In this document: positions 53,171 to 60,583 of the stretch, one piece after another
How the letters are laid out: each line of letters begins with the position of its first letter
Position numbering within the stretch: the stretch's first letter is position 1
Assembly (NCBI GenBank): GCA_020847985.1
Contig: JADLBC010000012.1
Coordinates: 62,001-126,000, forward strand
Reading direction: 5' to 3'
Origin: Dehalococcoidia bacterium
GTDB lineage: Bacteria > Chloroflexota > Dehalococcoidia > Tepidiformales > Tepidiformaceae
Length of the DNA stretch: 64,000 nt
Position numbers and translations under genes: made by a program
The notes under the pieces: generated by a model
The model's input: the letters and a program-made list of their open reading frames with translations, nothing else
Databases searched by the model: none
What the model was told of the DNA's origin: nothing

Positions 53171-54334
53171 TCACATGCGGGCGAGGCGATTGGCCGCCTC
53201 CGCGAGGGTCTCGGGCGACTTCGAGAACGTGAAGCGCACGAGCTTCGCACCCTTGCCATCGCGGTAGAACGACGAGCCGGGCACGGACGCGACGCCGATG
53301 TTTTCGATGAGGTGACGGGCGAAGGCGTAGTCATCTCCGGGGAACCCGAGGTGCGAAAAGTCGGCCATGATGTAGTACGCGCCCTGGGGAAGGTGGCATT
53401 CGAAACCGGCCTCGCGAAGAGCGGTGTGCAGCTGGCGGCGCTTGGCGTCGTACATGCCGCGCAGTTCGGGGTAGTAGCCATCGGCCTGCTCCATGGCGAT
53501 GGCGGCGGCCTCCTGCAGCGGCGCGGGCGCGCCCACGGTGAGGAAGTCGTGCACTTTGCGGATGGCGTCGCTGAGCGGCGGCGGCGCGAGCACGTAGCCG
53601 AGCCGCCAGCCCGTCACGCTGAACGTTTTCGAAAGCCCGGAGATGGTGACCGTGCGGTCGTACATGCCGGGGAGCGTGGCCATGGGCACATGCTCGTGCT
53701 CGTCATAGAGGATGTGCTCTTAGATCTCGTCGGTGATGCAGAGGCAGTCGAACTCCGTGCACAGGGCGGCGATCCGGGCGAGCTCGGCGCGAGTGAACAC
53801 CTTGCCGCTGGGGTTGTTCGGGGTGTTCACGATGATGGCGCGGGTGCGCGGGCTGAAGGCGGCGCGAAGGGCTTCGGGGTCGACGGCGAAATCGGGCGCG
53901 CGCAGTTCGACGAACACGAGCTTCGCGCCAGACATCGCGGCATCGGGAACGTAGTTTTCGTAGAAAGGTTCGAAGACGATGACCTCGTCGCCTTCCTCCA
54001 CGAGCGCGAGCATGGTGGCCATCATCGCCTCGGTGGCGCCGCAGGTGACGGTGATTTCGCGTTCGGGGTCGAAATCGAGGCCGTAGAAGCGGCGCGTCTT
54101 GGCGGCGATGGCCTGGCGGAGGCGGGGTGAGCCCCAGGTGATGGCGTACTGGTTGATGTCGCTGGTGATGGCGAAGACGGCGGCTTCCTTGATGAAAGCG
54201 GGCGCGGGGAAATCGGGGTAGCCCTGGGCCAGGTTCATGGCGCCGTGGAGCATCGCGAGGCGGGTCATTTCGCGGATCACGGATTCGGTGAAGACGGAGG
54301 TGCGGGTGGCGACGCGCGCGGCTGGGGACGGCAT
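53171..54334 (-). pseudogene. PLP aminotransferase with an in-frame TAA
   Basis: Two track ORFs (53720-54334 and 53171-53689) are the same gene in one frame. The first half runs MNLAQGYPDFPAP to CLCITDEI, then TAA at 53722-53720, then EHILYDEHEHVPM, TISGLSKTFSVTGWRLGYV (PLP Lys) and RLARM. In class I/II aminotransferases this site reads DEIYEH, so TAA replaces the Tyr (TAC/TAT). No other damage is visible over 388 codons. It is either a recent nonsense mutation, a base-call error or readthrough. Family: aspartate/kynurenine-type aminotransferase. Confidence 0.85.
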
Positions 54335-54396
54335 GGAGGCGATTGTAGAGGCGGCGCCACAGTCGCGGCGAACCCGGGCGCGCTATAGTTTGTGCG

Positions 54397-55248
54397 ATGC
54401 AGGCGCCCGGTGACCACTACGCCACGCTCGGGGTGGAGCGGACCGCTTCGGTCGAGGAGATCAAGGCTTCGTACCGGCGGCTTTCGCGCGAGCTCCACCC
54501 GGACCGCAACACGGCGCCGGATGCGAACCGCCGCATGGCCGCGATCAACGATGCCTATGCGGTGCTTTCGGACCCGCACCGGCGGGCGGACCATGACCGT
54601 CAACTCGCGCGCAGCGGCCCCCGGATCGTGTACCGGCGGGAGAATGCCTGGACGCCGGCGGCGACGGCCACGCCACGGCCCGGGGGCACGCCCTTCGCGC
54701 AGGCCCGGGCCAACGGGCAGGTGCGCGAAACGCCAAGGCAGTATCCGCGGCAGCGCCAGCCGTTCGCGAAGCCCCCGGCCGGCGGGCGCGGCGGGCTGCA
54801 GGCGCCGGGGGCGTTCCCGGAGTATTACGCCTTCCTCGGGGTTGAGTGGGATTGCGACCCGGCGATCGCGCTGGCGGCGGCAAACGTGCTCTCGGGGGAG
54901 TTCGTACGGGCGCACTACAGCCCCGAAGACCATGCCGCGCTCGAACGGCAGCTGCGCGAGGCGACGGAAACGATCGCGAACCCGAGGCTCCGGGCGATTT
55001 ACCTCGACGCGCTCGACGGGGTGAAGGCGCCGCCGGCGGGGACGCATCCGCGGTGGCATCGCACGCACTACAGCTTCCTTGGCGTGCGGCCGAAGGCGGA
55101 CGCGATGCGCATTGCCGAGCAGGTGACGACGCTGAGCGAGGGGATGAAGGCGGGCACGCCGGAGTACGTGGCGCTGATGGCGGCCTTCCAGGTGCTGCGC
55201 GACCCGGCCCGTCGCGCGGAGTACGACGCCTCCATCGGCGTCGCCTGA
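54397..55248 (+). CDS. J-domain protein with two further J-like modules
   Basis: A 283-residue protein. Residues 5-68 are a true J domain (HYATLGVERTASVEEIKASYRRL, HPDRN, AYAVLSDPHRRADHD). A Pro/Arg linker follows. Residues about 145-208 (YYAFLGVEWD ... ETIANPRLRAIYLDAL) and 225-281 (HYSFLGVRPKAD ... FQVLRDPARRAEYDASI) repeat the J-like opening and closing without HPD. It would recruit Hsp70 through the first domain. The others may bind clients. Confidence 0.85.
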   Translation: MQAPGDHYATLGVERTASVEEIKASYRRLSRELHPDRNTAPDANRRMAAINDAYAVLSDPHRRADHDRQLARSGPRIVYRRENAWTPAATATPRPGGTPFAQARANGQVRETPRQYPRQRQPFAKPPAGGRGGLQAPGAFPEYYAFLGVEWDCDPAIALAAANVLSGEFVRAHYSPEDHAALERQLREATETIANPRLRAIYLDALDGVKAPPAGTHPRWHRTHYSFLGVRPKADAMRIAEQVTTLSEGMKAGTPEYVALMAAFQVLRDPARRAEYDASIGVA

Positions 55249-55302
55249 CGAACGGGGCATCCGGCGCATCGCCGGGGTTCGGCGATCTGCGATGATGGCT
55301 CC

Positions 55303-55860
55303 ATGGCCGCATCGCTCGCGGGGAAGCTGCTGGTGGCGACGCCTTCGCTGGTGGACCCCAACTTCGCGCGCACCGTGGTGCTCATCTGCGAGCACAACGG
55401 CGAAGGCGCGCTCGGGGTCGTGCTGAATCGCCCGCTGGAGCACGCGACGATCGGGGAGCATCTGCCGGAGTGGCGTGCGTTCGTGAGCGCGCCGCCGGTC
55501 ATTTTCCAGGGCGGGCCGGTGGAGCCAGCGACGGCGCTGGCGCTGGGCGAACTCACGGGCGGGCGCGCGCGCGATGGCTGGTCGCGGGTGACCGGGCGGG
55601 CGGGGCTGCTGAGCCTTTCGCGCGAACCGGCCGCTTTCGCCGATGACCTGGAGCGAATGCGCGTGTTCAGCGGCTACGCGGGCTGGAGCGCGGACCAACT
55701 CGATGGCGAAGTGACGGCGGAGGCGTGGTTCGTCGTTGAGCCCGAGCCGGGGGACCTGTTCACGAGCGAGCCGGGGACACTCTGGCGGCGGGTGCTGCGG
55801 CGGCAGGCCTCGAAGCTGGCAATTTTCGCTTATTTCCCAACGGATCCTCGTGCGAACTGA
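55303..55860 (+). CDS. YqgE/AlgH family protein
   Basis: A 185-residue protein. LAGKLLVATPSLVDPNFARTVVLICEHNGEGALGVVLNRPLEH and VIFQGGPVEP are the DUF179 signatures, and WFVVEPEPGDLFTSEPGTLWRRVLRR closes it. The family is widespread and of uncertain molecular role. It follows the J-domain gene by 54 bases in the same direction. Confidence 0.93.
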   Translation: MAASLAGKLLVATPSLVDPNFARTVVLICEHNGEGALGVVLNRPLEHATIGEHLPEWRAFVSAPPVIFQGGPVEPATALALGELTGGRARDGWSRVTGRAGLLSLSREPAAFADDLERMRVFSGYAGWSADQLDGEVTAEAWFVVEPEPGDLFTSEPGTLWRRVLRRQASKLAIFAYFPTDPRAN

Positions 55861-55896
55861 GGGCGGCCCGCGGCGGGCGACGTATCATCCCGCGCC

Positions 55897-55983
55897 ATGA
55901 GCAAGACAGTGGTTTTCGGCGTCCTCGGCGGGCTGGCGTGGTTCGCCGCGGGCATCTTCGTGGGCTGGGTCATCTGGGCCTGA
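55897..55983 (+). CDS. Possible 28-aa membrane peptide
   Basis: ATG 55897 opens MSKTVVFGVLGGLAWFAAGI, then FVGWVIWA and a stop: one TM helix and nothing else. It lies 37 bases after yqgE and overlaps the tail of the convergent sortase gene by 14 bases. It is too short for the track. The clean helix and position favour a real peptide, but the ribosome site is weak. Confidence 0.4.
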   Translation: MSKTVVFGVLGGLAWFAAGIFVGWVIWA

Positions 55984-56692
55984 CGGCGCGCTCATCGACG
56001 CGGTCGGCGAGGACGACGGTGCGTTCGGCGTAGCCGTGGGTGGCGACGGGGCCGCTGCACGTCATGAGGGCGATGCTTTCGCGCCCTTCGCGACCGGCGA
56101 GGATGGCGCCCATGTCGATGGATTCGAGGGCGTAGTCGACGACCGAAGTGACACGGTAGCGGTGGACGGTGCCATCGGTGAGGGTGACGGCGACCTCATC
56201 GCCCGGCGCGAGGGAGGAGAGGCGATTGAACACGCCCGGGCGGCCGGCATAGGTGTAGTGGGCGGCGAAGAAGGTGGCGCCGCCTTCGCCCGGGAGGCTG
56301 TTATAGGCGGGGTTCCAGCCGATGGTGCGGGTGTCCTGGGGGATGTCGAGGCGGCCGTGGTTATCGAGGCCGTAGCGCCCGGCCGGGTTGTCGACACCGA
56401 TGGCGGGGATAGCGACGCGCGCGATATCGACAGCGCCTGGCGGCGGCGCGGGGATGGGCTTGAACTCCTCGATGCCGTAGAGCTTGTAGCTGCGTTCGAC
56501 TTCGGCGATGAAGCGATCATCGACGAGGGCCGGCATGCCGGTGGCGGAATCGCGGCCGATGTAGCGCAGGCGCGAGGCGAGCGCGGGCACGGAGGAGGGC
56601 GCGGCCTCGCCGGCGAACGCGCCGGACGATGCAAGGGCGGCTATCGCGATGGCGAATGCGGCGGTGGCCCGGGCGAACGGAATTCGGCGCAC
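55970..56692 (-). CDS. Sortase family protein
   Basis: A 240-residue protein with a signal peptide (FARATAAFAIAIAALASSGAFA). The sortase barrel shows FAAHYTYAGRPGVFNRLSSL (catalytic His), ESIALMTCSGPV (catalytic Cys) and YAERTVVLADRV (catalytic Arg). It is a transpeptidase that attaches proteins or pilins outside the membrane; class E/F-like. No LPXTG substrate is obvious nearby, although the FN3 protein at 57773 is exported. Confidence 0.9.
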   Translation of the reverse strand: MRRIPFARATAAFAIAIAALASSGAFAGEAAPSSVPALASRLRYIGRDSATGMPALVDDRFIAEVERSYKLYGIEEFKPIPAPPPGAVDIARVAIPAIGVDNPAGRYGLDNHGRLDIPQDTRTIGWNPAYNSLPGEGGATFFAAHYTYAGRPGVFNRLSSLAPGDEVAVTLTDGTVHRYRVTSVVDYALESIDMGAILAGREGRESIALMTCSGPVATHGYAERTVVLADRVDERAVRPR

Positions 56693-56823
56693 GGCGGCAG
56701 TGTACTCCCGGGCGGATCATCGGCAGAGGAGCGGGAAAGCTGATGGAAGCGGGAGAGAAAGGGAGTGCCGGGAGGAGTGCCGCGGGGTGTTGGAGATCGG
56801 CCAAAAGGCGGAGAGATTTCGTA

Positions 56824-56852
56824 TTGACGAGTAACCTTTTCGCCCGTACTGT
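56824..56852 (+). promoter_or_regulatory. Sigma-70-like promoter of the micropeptide unit
   Basis: TTGACG (56824-56829), a 17-base spacer, and TACTGT (56847-56852). The start of transcription would be near 56859, giving a 39-base leader before ATG 56898. Confidence 0.6.
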
Positions 56853-56897
56853 CGTTCTCAACCTTGAAGCGCGGGATATCCGCCGGGAGTGAGCACG

Positions 56898-56954
56898 ATG
56901 GCCAAGCACTCGATCGTCCTTTCCGGCGTCCGCGGCGGCGCAAAGAAGCGTTAG
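56898..56954 (+). CDS. Cationic 18-aa micropeptide or leader peptide
   Basis: ATG 56898, with GGGAG upstream, gives MAKHSIVLSGVRGGAKKR and a stop (TAG). It is basic (K, R, H) with a Gly-rich turn. The promoter ends 46 bases before, and the terminator begins 28 bases after, so the transcript would be about 155 bases. I do not recognise the peptide. It could be a regulatory sRNA with an accidental frame, but the ribosome site supports translation. Confidence 0.5.
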   Translation: MAKHSIVLSGVRGGAKKR

Positions 56955-56981
56955 CAGACCGCTCCGGGTAATCGGCGTACG

Positions 56982-57016
56982 AAGCGCCGTACCGGGAACG
57001 GTACGGCGCTTTTCTT
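56982..57016 (+). terminator. Strong intrinsic terminator
   Basis: AAGCGCCGTACC-GGGAAC-GGTACGGCGCTT is a perfect 12-bp stem with a 6-base loop, followed by TCTTT. It ends the short unit that starts at 56824. Confidence 0.92.
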
Positions 57017-57207
57017 TCACCGCCGTCCGGACACCAGAGCAGGCACATTCTCCCCGTCGTACCGGCGCGCCGATTCGCGTCGATGCGGTACGTACTGTGG
57101 GCATCTGTGCGCGCTGAACAGGCGCGCCAGACGGAGCGCTCTTACCGGAGCAGCTCGTTGCCCTGCCGATCACGCTACCAGCAGCAGTTCAAGGATCAGA
57201 AGCAGCC

Positions 57208-57387
57208 ATGGATTCCCATCCGATCATCCGTGTGCGGCAAAACGCCGCCATGGCCGATGCGGGCGTGGCGCTGAAGTACAAACAGCTTCGGCAAATCTCG
57301 CTCGAGATCACGGCCAATCCTTTCGCAATTCCAGCGCCGACCGCGCACGAACAAGCGACGACCCTTCCCCCGTTAACGCAGGAGTAA
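57208..57387 (+). CDS. Small protein (59 aa), missed by the ORF track
   Basis: ATG 57208 gives MDSHPIIRVRQNAAMADAGV, then ALKYKQLRQISLEITANPFA, a Pro/Thr-rich tail and stop TAA. AAGGATCAGAAG lies upstream. It is followed 4 bases later by the 69-aa gene, so a two-gene operon is likely. I see no known domain. Confidence 0.55.
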   Translation: MDSHPIIRVRQNAAMADAGVALKYKQLRQISLEITANPFAIPAPTAHEQATTLPPLTQE

Positions 57388-57391
57388 TGCG

Positions 57392-57601
57392 ATGTCCCCG
57401 ATGTTTCAGATGAGCCTCGAAGACCTGGCGAAGAGCCGGTCACCGCGCGGGTACTTCCCGGGCGAAGCGGAACCGGATTCGCTGTACCGCCAGGCCGAGG
57501 TGCAGCGGCTGATGAAGCAGCTGCGAGCCGAGCCGGCGCCGGCGAAGGAGCAGGCCCCACGGGGGCTGTTCGGCCGCCTGCGCTTCGCCTTCGGGCGGTA
57601 G
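57392..57601 (+). CDS. Small basic protein (69 aa)
   Basis: ATG 57392 with GGAG eight bases upstream opens MSPMFQMSLEDLAKSRSPRG. YRQAEVQRLMKQLRAEPAPA is a helix, and GLFGRLRFAFGR is an amphipathic basic C-terminus that could touch the membrane. I do not recognise it. It is tandem with the 59-aa gene. Confidence 0.6.
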   Translation: MSPMFQMSLEDLAKSRSPRGYFPGEAEPDSLYRQAEVQRLMKQLRAEPAPAKEQAPRGLFGRLRFAFGR

Positions 57602-57604
57602 GTG

Positions 57605-57750
57605 GAGTTCCCGGTTCCCAGGGGCCACCCCCGGGGCGCGAGCCGCCCCCGGGGGTGGCCCTTCAAGTTCCAAGTACCCGGTTCCCAGTTGCAAGGGGCT
57701 ACCCCGGGGGTGCGATGCGCCCCGGGGGTGGCCTCTTTCCTCTTTGTCCT
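57605..57750. repeat. Composite element G with GC palindromes and heptamers
   Basis: AGTTCCCGGTTCCCAGGGG is followed by a long stem (GGGCCACCCCCGGGG 57622 / CCCCGGGGGTGGCCC 57647), then TTCCAAGTACCCGGTTCCCAGTTGC, a second GC palindrome and a CTCTTTC heptamer pair. The stem is likely also the terminator of the 69-aa gene. Confidence 0.85.
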
Positions 57751-57772
57751 CCGGTCGAGGAGGTGGCTGGTG

Positions 57773-58849
57773 ATGGGCAGGACAAGACGCTACGATACCC
57801 AGGTGGAATGGAGGAGCGGACATTTGGCTCGAAACCGCGTTGGCCTCCTTCTCCTCGTAGGTCTCGCCTTCGTTCTCGGGGTGCACGCGAACGACGGTGC
57901 AATTGCCGCCCCTGTGCTTCCAGCGCCGGTCACCGGGCTCACGGTCGAACCCCTCCCCGACGGAACCATGCGGCTGTCGTGGTCGAGTTCGCCGACTCCG
58001 CCGGTGGCATTCGCCATCTACCGCTGGCGTTGGGGCATCGGCGAACCGCTTGAACTCGCCGGGGTGATCGAAGGCGGGAGAACGGGTTTCACCGACAATC
58101 AGGGACCAGTATTGGAGTCCTCGACCCTCTACTACTATTGGGTCGTCGCATCGAACGAAGCCGGCGGAACCTGGAGCGTGGCGGTGAGCGCGGTCACAGC
58201 CGGTGGGCCACCCGGCGCACCGCGTGATATCACCGCTGTGTCGGTGGTGCCGGGCGTAATAGACGTGAACTGGACCGACACCGCATCGAATGAATTGGGA
58301 GTCATCCTCTGGAGATTTCCCGGCCCGGGAACCGACCTGAACAGCCATACTACCTTGTGGCTTCCCGCGAACACGACTTCGTACGAGGACCGTGATCTTG
58401 AGGCCGACCGCTACTACCGATACTGGGTCTGGACGTGGGGCTGGAACGGCTACTCAACGAGTCCGTACGTCACCCTGCTCACACCGCGGGGATGTGTGCC
58501 CGAGCTTCTCACGCCGCAGCCGGGTGACTACCTCGACAATGGACGAAGCGACGGCAATGACTCGGTGGATTGGCACTTCGACTGGACAGATTGCGCCGGA
58601 GCTGAAGCCTACGAGGTCAAACTCGTAGCCCGATTGGTACCTGCGGCGTCCAACACGTTCTTTGGGCCTGTATCAACGCAGAATTCCGAGCTGGACAACC
58701 ACTGCGCTGGTTGCGCGTACCCCACCGGGTACCCCGTCGCCAGAATCGAGGTGTACATTCGGGCCAAGGTCGCGGGGAGTTGGGGAGTCTGGTCACCGCC
58801 CATTTCGGTGCGCTTCGAGCCGGTGGACACAGACCCTCCTCAGCCCTGA
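57773..58849 (+). CDS. Exported fibronectin type III domain protein
   Basis: ATG 57773 (AGGAGG upstream) gives 358 residues; TTG 57824 (GGAGG upstream) would give 341 and a cleaner signal. RNRVGLLLLVGLAFVLGVHA is the signal core. FN3-like domains lie at about 60-155 (PVTGLTVEPLPDGTMRLSWSS, YYYWVVASNEAG) and about 160-245 (GAPRDITAVSVVPGVIDVNW, YYRYWVWTWGWNGYS). A C-terminal domain has paired Cys (GCVPELL, TDCAGAEAY, NHCAGCAYP). It is visibly lower in GC than its neighbours, so it may be recently acquired. Confidence 0.8.
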   Translation: MGRTRRYDTQVEWRSGHLARNRVGLLLLVGLAFVLGVHANDGAIAAPVLPAPVTGLTVEPLPDGTMRLSWSSSPTPPVAFAIYRWRWGIGEPLELAGVIEGGRTGFTDNQGPVLESSTLYYYWVVASNEAGGTWSVAVSAVTAGGPPGAPRDITAVSVVPGVIDVNWTDTASNELGVILWRFPGPGTDLNSHTTLWLPANTTSYEDRDLEADRYYRYWVWTWGWNGYSTSPYVTLLTPRGCVPELLTPQPGDYLDNGRSDGNDSVDWHFDWTDCAGAEAYEVKLVARLVPAASNTFFGPVSTQNSELDNHCAGCAYPTGYPVARIEVYIRAKVAGSWGVWSPPISVRFEPVDTDPPQP

Positions 58850-58902
58850 GAGGTGCCCAGCCTGTTGTGGGCACGATGCACATTCGCCGCCCGTTACCGC
58901 GG

Positions 58903-58928
58903 GCCTCTTTCCTCTTTCCTCTTTTCTC
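58903..58928. repeat. Heptamer array H (CTCTTTC class)
   Basis: GCCTCTTTCCTCTTTCCTCTTTTCTCG holds three CTCTTTC units. A shorter copy of the same heptamer lies at 57731-57745 in element G. Confidence 0.75.
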
Positions 58929-59026
58929 GTATCTCTCGGTTTTATCCACCGGGGGGAAACCCGGCTGTTCCTCGTGCGCGATGGTGCCGACAACCAGCGC
59001 AAATACCTGTTCACCGGGGTGCAACC

Positions 59027-59221
59027 GTGGCCCGAATGGAAAAAGCCTGCCCATTTCCGACTTCCGCCCGCGCGGGGCGTTGTGCTTCGTGCTGCGATAC
59101 GAACGGATCGCTGACGCCGTGTGTCACCGCCTGGCTGGCGGCCGCGACGCTGGACCTGGCGCGCGAGGCAGGGGCGCGGGCTACGCCGTCTGTCCCTTCT
59201 CCGTGGCGGAGGGCCGCATAG
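59027..59221 (+). CDS. Possible Cys-rich small protein
   Basis: GTG 59027 opens VARMEKACPFPTSARAGRCA, then SCCDTNGSLTPCVTAWLAAA, 64 residues to TAG 59221. The Cys pattern C-x12-C-xx-CC-x9-C suggests a metal or disulfide site. The end overlaps the antisense tail of the PadR gene by 41 bases. It is shorter than the track frame that begins at 58853. Confidence 0.35.
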   Translation: MARMEKACPFPTSARAGRCASCCDTNGSLTPCVTAWLAAATLDLAREAGARATPSVPSPWRRAA

Positions 59222-59765
59222 CGGTTTCGCGTTCGCGCAGCCACTCTTCGGCCATGGCGCACCATGCGAGCAGCGAGCGTTCGACGTGGAGGCCGGCGTG
59301 GATGGTGAGTTGTTCGCCGAACTGGCGTGCATCGAGCGCTTCGGCGCCGCCGGGCGAACCCACACGCGCGGCTTCTTCGAACCTGGCAAGGCGAAGTTCG
59401 TGGTGCGTGCGGTGCAGCGAGAGCGCGCGCCGGGCAGCGGCGGGATCGACCATGCCGTAGCTCCAGACCTTCATCAGGAAGTCATCCTTGGCGAAGCTGG
59501 GCGGCGATTCAGAGAGGACCCACTCGCGGAGGCGGTCGCGGCCGGGCTCGGTGATGGCGTAGAGCCGCTTATCGGGGCGGCTGGCCTGTTCGACGACGCG
59601 GCTGGTGAGCAACCCCTGTTCTTCGAGGCGCACAAGTTCGGGATAGATCTGCTGGGAACGCGCCTGCCAGAAGAGGCCGGGCGAGCCGGCGAGGCGCCGC
59701 GTGAGTTCGTACCCCGAAAGCTCTTCGACATTGAGCTGGGCGAGGAGCGCGCAACGAAGGCTCAT
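59181..59765 (-). CDS. PadR-family transcriptional regulator
   Basis: A 194-residue protein. MSLRCALLAQLNVEELSGYELTRRLAGSPGLFWQARSQQIYPELVRLEEQGLLTSRVVEQASRPDKRLYAITEPGRDRL is the winged-helix PadR domain. The C-terminal dimerisation helices (about 95-185) fit the two-helix Vir-like type. The ligand is unknown. It is divergent from the DtxR-like gene with 116 bases between starts. Confidence 0.92.
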   Translation of the reverse strand: MSLRCALLAQLNVEELSGYELTRRLAGSPGLFWQARSQQIYPELVRLEEQGLLTSRVVEQASRPDKRLYAITEPGRDRLREWVLSESPPSFAKDDFLMKVWSYGMVDPAAARRALSLHRTHHELRLARFEEAARVGSPGGAEALDARQFGEQLTIHAGLHVERSLLAWCAMAEEWLRERETAMRPSATEKGQTA

Positions 59766-59881
59766 CTACGAGGATTCTGCCGCGCACCGCTGGCCATTGG
59801 CTACAGCGGAAGCTTGTTTATGGAGATTGCTCGCGAAAATGCGCGCTGGCCCCGAATGCCATCCCATGGCACATTCTGAAC

Positions 59882-60553
59882 ATGCCGAAGCAGGTGTCGA
59901 ATGTCGCGACCGATGACTACCTGACGACGATCTACCGGCTGCACCACGACGAGGGCCTGGATGTCATCGCCGTGAGGCTTGCTGATCGCCTGGAGATCAC
60001 GCCGCCATCGGTGGCGGGAATGTTGAAGCGGCTCCAGCGGGATGGACTGGTAGACATCGATGGGAAGAAACAAATTCACCTCACGCAGGAGGGACTGGTG
60101 CGGGCGGAGGAGATGGTTCGCCGTCACCGCCTGGCCGAGTGCCTGCTGACTGATGTGCTCAAGCTCGAGTGGTGGCGTGCCTACGAGGAAGCGCACCTGC
60201 TGGAGCACGGGATCTCCGATGTGACGGAGCCGCGCCTCTACGAGATGCTCGGCCGCCCGGAGAAGAGCCCGTTTGGCTACCCGATCCCCATGACGGGGGC
60301 GGCGCCCCCTCTGCCCATGACGACGCTCGCCGATGTGACCGAGGGCACGGCGGTGGTCATCGACCGGGTGTTCGAAGAGGACGAGCAGCTGCTGCGCTTC
60401 TTCGATGAGGAAGGGATTCACCCGGGCGTGACGGCGATGCTCGAATCGGTGGCGCCGTACCGGGGGACGATCACGGCGCGAATCGGCGAACGCACGGTGG
60501 TGGTGGGCACGCAGGTGGCCAACCGCATCTGGGTCCGCCCCGAGACGTCATAG
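59882..60553 (+). CDS. DtxR/MntR-family metal-dependent repressor
   Basis: A 223-residue protein. MPKQVSNVATDDYLTTIYRLHHDEGLDVIAVRLADRLEITPPSVAGMLKRLQRDGLV is the HTH. EEMVRRHRLAECLLTDVLKLEWWRAYEEAHLLEHGISD is the metal/dimer domain, with the His and Glu positions of the primary site. The SH3/FeoA-like tail covers about 148-223. It probably represses iron or manganese uptake genes in the metal-bound form. No transporter is adjacent. Confidence 0.93.
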   Translation: MPKQVSNVATDDYLTTIYRLHHDEGLDVIAVRLADRLEITPPSVAGMLKRLQRDGLVDIDGKKQIHLTQEGLVRAEEMVRRHRLAECLLTDVLKLEWWRAYEEAHLLEHGISDVTEPRLYEMLGRPEKSPFGYPIPMTGAAPPLPMTTLADVTEGTAVVIDRVFEEDEQLLRFFDEEGIHPGVTAMLESVAPYRGTITARIGERTVVVGTQVANRIWVRPETS

Positions 60554-60583
60554 GGTAAACACGGCATTCAGAGCCTCTCCCCG

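Noticed and set aside
58662-59114. Plus frame reading LFLVRDGADNQRKYLF
   Set aside because: It overlaps the end of the FN3 gene in another frame and has no consistent domain. Kept only as a possible remnant.
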